NCBI RefSeq assembly: GCF_900102175.1
Contig: NZ_FNKN01000001.1
Span: 558,001-622,000 of the forward strand
DNA: 64,000 bases
Direction: 5' to 3'
Source: Microbacterium sp. cf332
GTDB lineage: Bacteria > Actinomycetota > Actinomycetes > Actinomycetales > Microbacteriaceae
Under the pieces are notes generated by a model. It made no database searches. It saw only the letters and a list, made by a program, of their open reading frames with translations, and was not told where the DNA came from. The position numbers and the translations under genes are program-made. This document shows, piece by piece, positions 48,293 through 56,074 of this stretch (the first letter of the stretch is position 1; the number at the start of each line of letters is the position of its first letter).

Positions 48293-49533
48293 GCTCTCTC
48301 CCCCGCCGCCGGCACCGCGGCGACGATCGCCTCGTGCACCCGTCGAGCATTTCCCCCGTCGCGCCACGCATGCACCCGCCGGCTGAGGGCGGCCGCACGG
48401 GCGCGCAGGCGTTCGGCCGTCTCCTCGTGGCCGAGCAGCTCGTCGAGCAGCGCGCACAGGACCTCCCACGACCGCGCCACGTCGTCGCCGGCGACCTCGC
48501 GATAGGTGCCGTAGAAGCCCCGCGTACGTGCGTAGCTCTCGACGTCCGGGGCGAGGAAGAGCGTCGGGAGGGGAACGAGGCCGGCGTCGTAGGCGAGCGA
48601 CGAGTAGTCGGTCACGAGGGCGTCCACCCCCGCGAGCAGCGGCGTGACGTCGGCCACGGCAGCGCTTCCCAGCATCCGGACACGCGAGGTCGGTCGCGGC
48701 GGCGTGTAGTCGCCACCACCGAGGGGGTGCGATCGGATCAGGAGGACCGCGTCGTGCGCCTCGAGCACGCCGAGCACGCGATCCCAGTCCGCCGGGCCGG
48801 GCGTGGCGGGGTCGGGCTCGCCGTCGCGCCAGGTCGGCGCGTAGAGCACCAGGCGCGATCCTCCGAGCCCCGGCACGAGTTCGTCGAGCGATGCGCGTGC
48901 CCGCCGGCGCGCCGCCGCGGGGTCGCCGGACGAGAGCACGTCGACGCGCGGCTCGCCCAGCACGGGCACACGGTCGTCTTCCAACCCGAAAGCACTCTCG
49001 AGTCGGCCCCTCACGAGGTGCGAGGCGGCGGGCAGCAGATCGATCTGCCCCTGTGTGCGCCGGTAGGCCCACGCCAGCAGCCGGCGGATGCCGGGAACAC
49101 GCACCAAGCGTCCGGGGTCCGTCGTCACCGGGGCGTCGAGGCCGATGCGCTTGAGCGGGATGCCGTGCCAGAGCTGGACGAGGAACGCGCCGCCCACGCC
49201 GTAGCGGTTGACGTCGCCGAATCCGTGGGTCACGACGACGACGCCCGCGCGCGCCGTGCGCCAGAAACCGCGCAGCGAATCCCGTCGGACGGTGGGGATG
49301 CCGCGTCGCTCCGCGTCGGCCGCCTGCTCGTCGGAGGACACCAGCCAGACCGCGCGGCGGCGCGGGCCCGCCTGCCAGAGGGCGAGGGCCCCGTCCGTGA
49401 TGCCGGCCGCGCAGCCGAAGACCCAGTCGCCGCGCCGGCGCGGGATGACGAGGGTGGCCACCCGTCCCGCGAGATACGCCGGGATGCGCAGGACCTTGCG
49501 TACATTGCCCGCGCCGAACGAGAAGGACGCCAC
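48289..49533 (-). CDS. CDP-glycerol glycerophosphotransferase-family protein (3)
   Basis: A 414-residue member of the same family. It shows LVQLWHGIPLKRIGLDAP, LVLYAPTWRDGEPD, LLIRSHPLG, DALVTDYSSLAYDAGLVPLP and FLAPDVESYARTRGFYG. It starts with GTG at 49533, with TAGGCT (minus strand, 49540-49545) 6 bp before it, so transcription and translation probably begin together there. A perfect 13-bp inverted repeat overlaps this start. It lies downstream of the HtrA-type gene. Confidence 0.92.
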   Translation of the reverse strand: MASFSFGAGNVRKVLRIPAYLAGRVATLVIPRRRGDWVFGCAAGITDGALALWQAGPRRRAVWLVSSDEQAADAERRGIPTVRRDSLRGFWRTARAGVVVVTHGFGDVNRYGVGGAFLVQLWHGIPLKRIGLDAPVTTDPGRLVRVPGIRRLLAWAYRRTQGQIDLLPAASHLVRGRLESAFGLEDDRVPVLGEPRVDVLSSGDPAAARRRARASLDELVPGLGGSRLVLYAPTWRDGEPDPATPGPADWDRVLGVLEAHDAVLLIRSHPLGGGDYTPPRPTSRVRMLGSAAVADVTPLLAGVDALVTDYSSLAYDAGLVPLPTLFLAPDVESYARTRGFYGTYREVAGDDVARSWEVLCALLDELLGHEETAERLRARAAALSRRVHAWRDGGNARRVHEAIVAAVPAAGERA

Positions 49534-49560
49534 CCCGCGAGCCTAGCGCGGGGTGGCGTC
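49526..49560. terminator. 13-bp inverted repeat over the promoter and start of a glycerophosphotransferase gene
   Basis: GACGCCACCCCGC (49526-49538) pairs perfectly with GCGGGGTGGCGTC (49548-49560) around a 9-base loop. It lies 17 bp beyond the HtrA-gene stop and would end that transcript. At the same time it covers the TAGGCT -10 (in its loop) and the GTG start (49531-49533) of the next gene, so the two functions overlap in the same 35 bp. Confidence 0.6.
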
Positions 49561-49576
49561 CGGACCGGAACGATGC

Positions 49577-51058
49577 CTACTGCTGGAGCTCGCCCAGAGT
49601 GACGGTGGCCGTCTGCTCACGACCGTCGCGGAGGTAGGTCACCTTCGCCTCGCTTCCCGCGGCGAGGGCGCGCACCTGCGCGGTCAGGTCGACCTGGTCC
49701 GTGATGGCGATGCCGTTGAACTCGGTGACGATGTCGCCGCCGCGCAGCCCGCCCTCGGCTGCTGCGCCACCGGCGGTCACCTCGTTGATGAGCGCGCCGG
49801 CCCGCGTGGCGCCCTCGGCCGCGGCGGCGTCGCCCACCGTCGCGCCCAGGAGGCCGTGGGTGGCGGCGCCGTCGTCGATGATCTCGTTCGCGACGCGCTC
49901 CGCGACGGTCGAGGGGATCGCGAAGCCCACGCCGATGGAGCCCGCCTCCGTCGATGTACCGCCCGCGCTCGCGATCGCGACGTTGATGCCGATGAGCCGG
50001 CCCTCGCCGTCGACCAGCGCGCCGCCCGAGTTCCCGGGGTTAATCGCGGCATCGGTCTGGATGACGGAGATCGCGATGGACGACGTCGCCTGCGAGGGCG
50101 TCTGCTGGCCCTGACCGAAGTCGAATTCGAAAGGCGTCCGGCCCCCAGGGGTGCTCTGCTCGGTATCGCCTTCCGAGTCGGGCGCCGCCGACGACGCGAT
50201 CTGGATCGATCGGTTGAGCGCACTGACGATCCCCGTGGTCACCGTGTTCGAGAGACCGAGGGGGGCGCCGACGGCGACCGTCTGGTCACCGACGTTCAGC
50301 TTGCTCGAGTCGGCGAACTCGATGGGGGTCAGGCCCGACGCGTCCGTCAGCTTGATGACCGCGAGGTCGTAGGTCGGATCGGTGCCCACGACGGTCGCGG
50401 CGTACACCCGCCCGTCGGAGGTCGTGACCGAGAGACGGGGGTCGCCGGTCGCACCGTCGAGCGTCACGACGTGCGTATTGGTCAGGACGTATCCGTCATC
50501 GCTCAGGATGACGCCCGATCCGGTGCCGCCGGACGTGCCCGACGACGCGGAGATGGTGACGACGCTCGGCAGCACCTTGGTCGCGATCGCGGTCGTCGCA
50601 TTGACGGAATCGGGGTTGTTGACGGTGATGGACGAGGGACCGGCGCTCTGCGACGCCGGCGCCGCGACGAACGACGAGCCGACTGCGGCAGCGCCCCCGA
50701 CCCCCGCCGCACCGCCGACGAGCGCCGCAGCGATGAGGATCGCGGCGATCTTCGCGCCGCCGACCTTGCCGCGGTCGTGCGGCTCGGGAGCCGTGGCGGT
50801 GACGAACGGCTGCCCGTACGAGGGACCTGCGGCGTGGAGACCGGGCTGGCCGTACGGCTGGGTCGGCTGGGTGTGGAACGCCGAGCCCGCGCCTTCGGAT
50901 GCGCCGGGAAGCGGCGGGCGTGGCGGGATCGCGGCACCCGCGGACGCGGCCGACGCATCGGGCGTCGTCGCCGCGGGCGTGCTCGTCTGATCGGCGGGCT
51001 GCTCTGCGGCACGCTGCGCGTCGGGAGTGCGGTCGTCGGGGGTGTGCTGGTCGCTCAT
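49577..51058 (-). CDS. HtrA/DegP-type S1C serine protease with PDZ domain
   Basis: A 493-residue membrane-anchored protease. About 115 cytoplasmic Pro/Ala-rich residues lead to one membrane helix (IAAILIAAALVGGAAGVGG). The trypsin-like domain has the triad in YVLTNTHVV (His), TYDLAVIKL (Asp) and INPGNSGGALV (Ser), and a PDZ domain (TAGGAAAEGGLRGGDIVTEF) ends the protein. AAGGAG precedes the ATG at 51058 at a workable distance; an upstream ATG at 51079 is less likely. It would work in envelope protein quality control. Confidence 0.93.
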   Translation of the reverse strand: MSDQHTPDDRTPDAQRAAEQPADQTSTPAATTPDASAASAGAAIPPRPPLPGASEGAGSAFHTQPTQPYGQPGLHAAGPSYGQPFVTATAPEPHDRGKVGGAKIAAILIAAALVGGAAGVGGAAAVGSSFVAAPASQSAGPSSITVNNPDSVNATTAIATKVLPSVVTISASSGTSGGTGSGVILSDDGYVLTNTHVVTLDGATGDPRLSVTTSDGRVYAATVVGTDPTYDLAVIKLTDASGLTPIEFADSSKLNVGDQTVAVGAPLGLSNTVTTGIVSALNRSIQIASSAAPDSEGDTEQSTPGGRTPFEFDFGQGQQTPSQATSSIAISVIQTDAAINPGNSGGALVDGEGRLIGINVAIASAGGTSTEAGSIGVGFAIPSTVAERVANEIIDDGAATHGLLGATVGDAAAAEGATRAGALINEVTAGGAAAEGGLRGGDIVTEFNGIAITDQVDLTAQVRALAAGSEAKVTYLRDGREQTATVTLGELQQ

Positions 51059-51158
51059 CGGGGTTGCTCCTTTGTCCAAGCGAGATCAGATTGCCGCGCG
51101 ATGCTGTGGTTTGCCTATGCCGGGGTTGGGATGGCCCTATGCGTGTAGCCTGAGCCGG

Positions 51159-52358
51159 ATGCACGAGGTTCCCGGCGCCTGGCGCCGCGCCGCACGCGGC
51201 GCGGGACTGCTCACCGACGACGGCCTGGCCGTCCCGACCATCTTCGCTGAGATGACCGCCCTGGCGGGTCGTACGGGGGCGATCAACCTCGGGCAGGGGT
51301 TCCCCGACGAGGACGGCCCCGACGCCGTGCTCGAGGCGGCCCGCGAGGCCATCTCGGCGGGCCGCAACCAGTACCCGCCCGGCCGGGGCGAACCCGACCT
51401 CCTGGCGGCGATCGCCGAGCACCAGTCGCGCTGGTACGGCATCGGGCTCGACCCCGCGACCGACGTCCTCGTGACGGCCGGCGCGACCGAGGCGCTCGCG
51501 GCCACCGTCCTCGCGCTCGTCGAGGGGCCTGACGACGAGGTCGTCGTGTTCGAGCCCTACTACGACGCGTATGCCGCCCTCGTCGCGCTCTCCGGCGCCC
51601 GACTCGTGCCGGTACCGCTGCGGTGGCCCGAGTTCCAGCCCGACCTCGACGAGCTCGCCGCCGCCGTCACCGACCGCACCCGTCTCATCCTCGTCAACGA
51701 TCCGCACAACCCGACCGGCGCCGTGTTCTCCCGCGAGACCGTCGACGAGATCGTGCGTCTGGCGCATCGGCACGACGCGGTCATCGTCACGGACGAGGTG
51801 TACGAGCACCTGACCTTCGATCAGCCGCACGTCCCCATCGCCACGCTCCCCGGCGCGGCCGAGCGCACGCTCTCGATCTCGTCCGCCGGCAAGACCTTCT
51901 CGGTCACGGGATGGAAGGTCGGCTGGGTGTCGGGCCCGGAACCGCTGGTGCGCGCTGTGCTCGCGGTGAAGCAGTGGCTGACCTACGTCAACGCCGGCCC
52001 GTTCCAGCCCGCCGTCGCCGCGGGGCTGCGGCTGCCCGACGACGTCTTCGTCGGCATCGCGGACCGGCTGCGGGCGGGACGCGACCTGCTGGGCGAGGGA
52101 CTGCGCGCGGCGGGCTTCGCGGTGTCGACGCCGGCCGGGTCCTACTTCACCGTCGCGGACGCGGCGCCGCTCGGCGCAGTCGACGCGGACGCGTTCTGCC
52201 GATCCCTCCCCGAGCGTGCGGGCGTCGTCGCGATCCCGCTGACGGCCTTCGCGTCGGCCGCGCATCGCGCGCGCTACGGAACACTCGTCCGCTTCGCCGC
52301 CTGCAAACGGCCCGATGTGCTCGCGGAGGCCTCAGCCCGGCTCGCCGGCGCCTTCTGA
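51159..52358 (+). CDS. PLP-dependent aminotransferase (YbdL / glutamine transaminase K-like)
   Basis: A 399-residue fold-type I aminotransferase. INLGQGFPDEDGP at the start, NPHNPTG-type NDPHNPTGAVFS and the PLP lysine in SSAGKTFSVTGWKVGW are diagnostic of the kynurenine/methionine aminotransferase group. The ATG at 51159 has TAGCCT (51146-51151) 7 bp upstream and no ribosome binding site, so it looks leaderless. It converges on and overlaps the nitrilase-family gene by 27 bp. The pair may act together: a glutamine transaminase makes alpha-ketoglutaramate, which an omega-amidase hydrolyses. Confidence 0.87.
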   Translation: MHEVPGAWRRAARGAGLLTDDGLAVPTIFAEMTALAGRTGAINLGQGFPDEDGPDAVLEAAREAISAGRNQYPPGRGEPDLLAAIAEHQSRWYGIGLDPATDVLVTAGATEALAATVLALVEGPDDEVVVFEPYYDAYAALVALSGARLVPVPLRWPEFQPDLDELAAAVTDRTRLILVNDPHNPTGAVFSRETVDEIVRLAHRHDAVIVTDEVYEHLTFDQPHVPIATLPGAAERTLSISSAGKTFSVTGWKVGWVSGPEPLVRAVLAVKQWLTYVNAGPFQPAVAAGLRLPDDVFVGIADRLRAGRDLLGEGLRAAGFAVSTPAGSYFTVADAAPLGAVDADAFCRSLPERAGVVAIPLTAFASAAHRARYGTLVRFAACKRPDVLAEASARLAGAF

Positions 52359-53150
52359 CCGCGGAACCACATCGAAGCGTCGCAACCGCAACGCGGGGTT
52401 GACACGCCGCACGCGCTCCACGGCGTGAGCGTCGAGATGCGCGACGACGACATCGGTCATCGTGCCGATCGCCGCGATCTCGACCCCCTGCGGGTCGAAG
52501 ACGCCGGAATTGCCGACGCCGAGGGGCGGCGGATGGTCGGCCGCGGCGACGAACACGGTGTTCTCGATCGCCCGCGCACGGAGCAGCGTGTTCCACTGCA
52601 GCTCTTTGAGCGGACCCCGCACCCACTGCGCGGGCACCAGCATCACGTGCGCGCCGGTGTCGGCGAGCACGCGCGCGATCTCCGGGAAGCGGAGATCATA
52701 GCAGGTCATGAGCGCGAACCTGACGCCGGCCACCTCGAACGTCTCGGGAGGGCGGACGTCGCCGGCCTGCACCCAGTCGGACTCGCGCTGACCGAACGCG
52801 TCGTACAGATGGAGCTTGCGGTAGGTCGCCACGATCCCGTCGGGCCCGACCGCCACGACGGTGTTCCGCACGCGTTCCCCGTCGGGGGCCCGCTCCAGCA
52901 GACCGGCCACGATGTGCACGACGTGAGCCCGCGCGAGCTCGGCCAGACCGCGCACGAACGGGCCGTCGAGGTCCTGTGCGTTCTCGCGGAGGGTGTCGTC
53001 GAAGGGGTCGACGAAGTAGCTGGAGTACTCGGGGAGCAGCACGACATCCGCTCCCCGCGAGCGGGCGAGCTCGACGAGGTCTCCGATGGCGCGGAGGTTG
53101 GCGTCGGGGTCGGCGGCGGGCGCGAACTGTGCGACGGCGAGAGCGGTCAT
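52332..53150 (-). CDS. Nitrilase-family amidohydrolase (omega-amidase/Nit2-like)
   Basis: A 272-residue carbon-nitrogen hydrolase. The catalytic triad is visible as Glu41 in LLPEYSSY, Lys112 in TYRKLHLYDAFG and Cys150 in LMTCYDLRFPE. These surroundings match Nit2/omega-amidase rather than true nitrilases. The ATG at 53150 overlaps the stop of a 39-codon ORF. Its 3' end overlaps the aminotransferase tail-to-tail, supporting a shared role in metabolism of 2-oxo-acid amides. Confidence 0.88.
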   Translation of the reverse strand: MTALAVAQFAPAADPDANLRAIGDLVELARSRGADVVLLPEYSSYFVDPFDDTLRENAQDLDGPFVRGLAELARAHVVHIVAGLLERAPDGERVRNTVVAVGPDGIVATYRKLHLYDAFGQRESDWVQAGDVRPPETFEVAGVRFALMTCYDLRFPEIARVLADTGAHVMLVPAQWVRGPLKELQWNTLLRARAIENTVFVAAADHPPPLGVGNSGVFDPQGVEIAAIGTMTDVVVAHLDAHAVERVRRVNPALRLRRFDVVPRSEGAGEPG

Positions 53151-53266
53151 CGATCCTCCGGACGGCGATGGCGGTAGACGACCGGCGCGACGATCCCCGG
53201 TGTCGCGTCGGCGACGTCCGCGACGGTGTCGTCGTAGCGGCCGGTGGCCGATGTCGCTGGGCTCAT
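53147..53266 (-). CDS. Putative 39-residue small protein coupled to the nitrilase-family gene
   Basis: An open frame of 39 codons runs from an ATG at 53266 to a TGA at 53147 whose last bases overlap the nitrilase-family ATG (ATGA). GGAGG and GAGGA lie before its start. The product begins MSPATSATGRYDDTV and contains a short hydrophobic patch (PGIVAPVVYR) before a basic end. The overlap and ribosome binding site favour real translation, perhaps as a leader coupling translation of the enzyme. I do not recognise a family. Confidence 0.5.
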   Translation of the reverse strand: MSPATSATGRYDDTVADVADATPGIVAPVVYRHRRPEDR

Positions 53267-53360
53267 GGCGTCATCCTCGCCTCCATCGGGCGCGAAGGGC
53301 AACACGACCGACGCGCGCGGCACCGCGACACGCCCGGGCGCGCCCGCGATCGCGCCCCGA

Positions 53361-53390
53361 TTGGACGACCTCCAGACCCCGTGCTAGTGT
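53361..53390 (+). promoter_or_regulatory. Promoter of the initiator tRNA gene
   Basis: TTGGAC (53361-53366) and TAGTGT (53385-53390) are separated by 18 bp and lie 12 bp before the tRNA. This is a good housekeeping sigma match for a high-GC actinobacterium. Nothing else is seen in the 136 bp upstream. Confidence 0.65.
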
Positions 53391-53402
53391 TATCTCTTGT
53401 GC

Positions 53403-53476
53403 CGCGGGGTGGAGCAGCTCGGTAGCTCGCTGGGCTCATAACCCAGAGGTCGCAGGTTCAAATCCTGTCCCCGCAA
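53403..53476 (+). tRNA. Initiator tRNA-fMet (anticodon CAT)
   Basis: A 74-base tRNA. The anticodon stem CTGGG/CCCAG closes the loop CTCATAA. Two hallmarks identify it as the initiator: the first acceptor base C faces A at position 72 (unpaired end), and the anticodon stem has three consecutive G-C pairs. The T arm is GCAGG-TTCAAAT-CCTGT. CCA is not encoded. Confidence 0.95.
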
Positions 53477-53484
53477 CAGAAACA

Positions 53485-53514
53485 CGAAGGCCCTGTCGAA
53501 AGACGGGGCCTTCG
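53485..53514 (+). terminator. Terminator after tRNA-fMet
   Basis: CGAAGGCCC (53485-53493) and GGGCCTTCG (53506-53514) form a perfect 9-bp stem 8 bp after the tRNA. Confidence 0.75.
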
Positions 53515-53587
53515 TCATTCCCGCCGACAACGCTCGAATACGCCTCTCACCGGCAGGAGGGTCGCGGCGGTGCGGGTACCGAGATCG

Positions 53588-54055
53588 TCAGTCGGCGATC
53601 ATCGCATCGCTCATACCGGCGAGGAAGCGCGTCACCGTGTCGAGCTCGTCGGGGCTGAACGGATCCATCGCCCCGCGCATCCGCGACATCCGAGCGGCGA
53701 AGTGCCGACCGAAGTCGCGACGCGACGAATCGGTGAGCGTGATGACGAGCGCACGACGGTCGTTCGGATGCGGCTCACGTTCGATGAACCCCTCTTTCGC
53801 GAGGCGATCGAGCAGCTTGGTGGTGGACGCGCTGGAGATGCCGAGATGGCGTGCGAGGTCGTGCGGCTTGACGAGCTCGCCCCGCTGCTCCCGGATGCTG
53901 AGCATGCGCAGCGCGGACAGATCGGTGGCGTTCATGTCCATGTCGGACCGCAGCCCGGTGTGCATGCGGTCCATGGCGTCACTGAACTCGCGCACGGCCT
54001 CGAGGGCGGAGCGCACTACACGACCCCGCGCCCCGTCGGGATTCGGGTCAACCAT
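53588..54055 (-). CDS. MarR-family regulator of the carotenoid operon (CrtR-like)
   Basis: A 155-residue MarR protein with the winged HTH LVKPHDLARHLGISSASTTK and the wing LIEREPHPNDRRAL-like segment FIEREPHPNDRRALVITLT. The ATG at 54055 has GAGGTGG upstream; a GTG at 54073 is also in frame. It diverges from crtE, exactly as the MarR-type CrtR does in Corynebacterium glutamicum, where it represses crt genes and responds to isoprenoid pyrophosphates. The same role here is inferred from gene order and the operator at 54097-54111. Confidence 0.87.
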   Translation of the reverse strand: MVDPNPDGARGRVVRSALEAVREFSDAMDRMHTGLRSDMDMNATDLSALRMLSIREQRGELVKPHDLARHLGISSASTTKLLDRLAKEGFIEREPHPNDRRALVITLTDSSRRDFGRHFAARMSRMRGAMDPFSPDELDTVTRFLAGMSDAMIAD

Positions 54056-54079
54056 GTGGACACCACCTCTCACGCCTGG

Positions 54080-54111
54080 TTATCATCGGCTCGAACGCTA
54101 GTTAAGCTAGC
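54080..54111. promoter_or_regulatory. crt promoter with MarR-type operator on the -10 element
   Basis: TTATCA (54080-54085) and TAAGCT (54103-54108) are 17 bp apart and read towards crtE. The -10 lies within a perfect inverted repeat, GCTAG-TTAAG-CTAGC (54097-54111). On the other strand the same dyad contains TAGCTT, a possible -10 for the MarR gene. A repressor bound here would shut both promoters. Confidence 0.6.
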
Positions 54112-54149
54112 AAAAAGGCCAGCTGAATGGCAGACCTAGGACGGTATAC

Positions 54150-55205
54150 GTGATCTCCCTGCCCGAAGACGACGCAACCGCCGTCGATCGCGCACTCGAG
54201 GCCGTCCTGACCCGGCTGACCGAACGCGCGATCCCGCGCGGTTCCTCCGCCCTCGCCCTGGTCCGGGCTGCGGGTGCCGCGACTGCGGGCGGCAAGCGGT
54301 TCCGTCCCGCCCTGGTCGTCACGGCCTTCGACGCGTTCCACGGCGACCGCGGGCGCGCACCCGGACTCTGGGACGTCGCGGCAGCGTTCGAACTCCTCCA
54401 CACCGCCTTCGTCATCCACGACGACCTGATCGACCGCGACACCGAGCGTCGCGGCGTGCCCAACGTCGGAGGCACCTTCCGAGTCCACGCCCGCTCGCTC
54501 GGAGTGGATGACGCCGAGGCGAGCCGCGTCGGCGACGCCGCTGCCGTCCTCGCCGGCGACATCCTCCTGTACGAGGCGGCGCGTCTCGTGGCGACGGCCG
54601 ACATCGCCGGCGACCAGCGCATCCCCCTCTTCAGCCTCCTCGACGACGCGGTGCTCGTCTCGGCGATCGGCGAGCTCGCCGACGTCGAGCAGGCCGTCGT
54701 GCCCACCGAGCCCGGCACCGCGCAGCTCCTCAGCACGGCCCATGACAAGACCGCCGTCTACTCGTTCTGCGCCCCGCTCGCCGCGGGTGCCGTCATGGCC
54801 GGAGCCGACGACGGCGATCGCGCCGTGCTGATGTCGGTCGGCGCCGATCTCGGCCTCGCGTTCCAGCTCGTGGACGACCTCATCGGCACCTTCGGCAGCG
54901 CGATGCAGGCCGGACGCGGGGCCGGCGCCGATCTGCGCGAGTCCAAGCGCACGCCCCTCATCTCGTTCGCCCGCGAGTCGGCGTCGTGGCCCCAGGTCTC
55001 ATCCGCGCTCGCGATGGCGCCGACGGGGCCGATCGCCGTCCAGGCCGCGCAGCGCGAGCTCGACGCGAGCGGCGCGCGCGAACAGCTGGTCACGCTCATC
55101 GGCCAGACGCTCGGCTCGGTCCGGCGTCGCGCCGCCGAACTGCCCCCCACGCCCCGCGTGCTCATCGAGCAGCTCGCCGACGGCATCGAAGGACGCATCC
55201 CGTGA
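54150..55205 (+). CDS. crtE: Geranylgeranyl diphosphate synthase
   Basis: A 351-residue trans-polyprenyl synthase providing C20 precursor for carotenoids. The first Asp-rich motif is HDDLIDRDTERRG; the second is VDDLIGTFG, in which the usual last Asp is not kept in the standard DDxxD form, as in related crtE products. GGKRFRPALV is the IPP-binding region. It starts with GTG at 54150 and overlaps crtB by 4 bp. First gene of the crtE-B-I-Ye-Yf-Eb operon. Confidence 0.9.
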   Translation: MISLPEDDATAVDRALEAVLTRLTERAIPRGSSALALVRAAGAATAGGKRFRPALVVTAFDAFHGDRGRAPGLWDVAAAFELLHTAFVIHDDLIDRDTERRGVPNVGGTFRVHARSLGVDDAEASRVGDAAAVLAGDILLYEAARLVATADIAGDQRIPLFSLLDDAVLVSAIGELADVEQAVVPTEPGTAQLLSTAHDKTAVYSFCAPLAAGAVMAGADDGDRAVLMSVGADLGLAFQLVDDLIGTFGSAMQAGRGAGADLRESKRTPLISFARESASWPQVSSALAMAPTGPIAVQAAQRELDASGAREQLVTLIGQTLGSVRRRAAELPPTPRVLIEQLADGIEGRIP

Positions 55206-56074
55206 CGACCGACCGCTCCGCGATCACCCTGTACGACCGCACGGCCCGCGACGCCGCCGCCGTCGTCATCTCGGCCTACTCGACGTCGTTCGGCCTCGCG
55301 GCGCGCCTGCTCGGACCCCGCGTCCGCCCTCACGTACGCAGCATCTACGCCCTCGTGCGCGTGGCCGACGAGATCGTCGACGGTTCGGCGGCCCAGGCCG
55401 GTATGCCTCTCGCGGCGCAGCGCCGGGTGCTCGATGCACTCGAGGATGAGACCCTCGTCGCGGTCGACGAGGGCTTCAGCGCGAACCTCATCGTGCACGC
55501 ATTCGCCCTCACCGCACGCGAATGCGGGATCGGCGCCGACCTCATGCGCCCGTTCTTCGCCTCGATGCGCACAGACCTCGAGGTCACCTCGCACGATGCG
55601 GGCTCGCACGACTCGTACGTGTACGGCTCGGCGGAGGTCGTCGGGCTGATGTGCCTGCAGACCTTCGTCAACGCCGGTGGATCGCACCCGCGACCCGCCG
55701 ATCCCGACCTCGTCGACGGTGCACGCCGTCTCGGCGCCGCCTTCCAGGACGTGAACTTCTTGCGCGATCTCCCCCACGACGTCGACTCGCTCGGCCGCGA
55801 TTACCTCGGCGTCACTGGCGCTGGAACGGCGTCCCGCATCGAGGTGCTCGATCGCATCGACGCCGACCTGGATGCTGCGGGCGCCATCATCCCCCGCCTG
55901 CCGTCCGACTGCCGACGCGCCGTCACCGCCGCCCACGACCTGTTCACGGCACTCTCCCGCCGCCTGCGTCGCGCGGGGGCGACGAGCGAACGCGTCCGGG
56001 TGCCCAACGGCGTCAAGCTCGGGCTGGCCGCCCGCGCCACCGTCGGCGCCGCACCGCTGCGAGCCGGGTCATGA
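55202..56074 (+). CDS. crtB: Phytoene synthase
   Basis: A 290-residue squalene/phytoene synthase that condenses two GGPP to C40 phytoene. It has SAYSTSFGLAARLLGP, IYALVRVADEIVDG (first Asp motif) and AAFQDVNFLRDLPHDVD (second Asp motif). It starts with GTG overlapping the crtE stop and ends overlapping the crtI ATG by 4 bp. Length and motifs are normal. Confidence 0.94.
   Translation: MTTDRSAITLYDRTARDAAAVVISAYSTSFGLAARLLGPRVRPHVRSIYALVRVADEIVDGSAAQAGMPLAAQRRVLDALEDETLVAVDEGFSANLIVHAFALTARECGIGADLMRPFFASMRTDLEVTSHDAGSHDSYVYGSAEVVGLMCLQTFVNAGGSHPRPADPDLVDGARRLGAAFQDVNFLRDLPHDVDSLGRDYLGVTGAGTASRIEVLDRIDADLDAAGAIIPRLPSDCRRAVTAAHDLFTALSRRLRRAGATSERVRVPNGVKLGLAARATVGAAPLRAGS

Noticed and set aside
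48891..49602. Possible plus-strand gene opposite the glycerophosphotransferase genes
   Set aside because: Composition is shadow-like, no motif is seen, and the minus-strand proteins have clear family signatures.
51080..51111. A GTTTGC element upstream of the HtrA and aminotransferase genes resembling half of the 24-bp dyad
   Set aside because: No GCAAAC-like partner lies at the required distance, and no -10 hexamer is found 55 bp away, so it is taken as chance.
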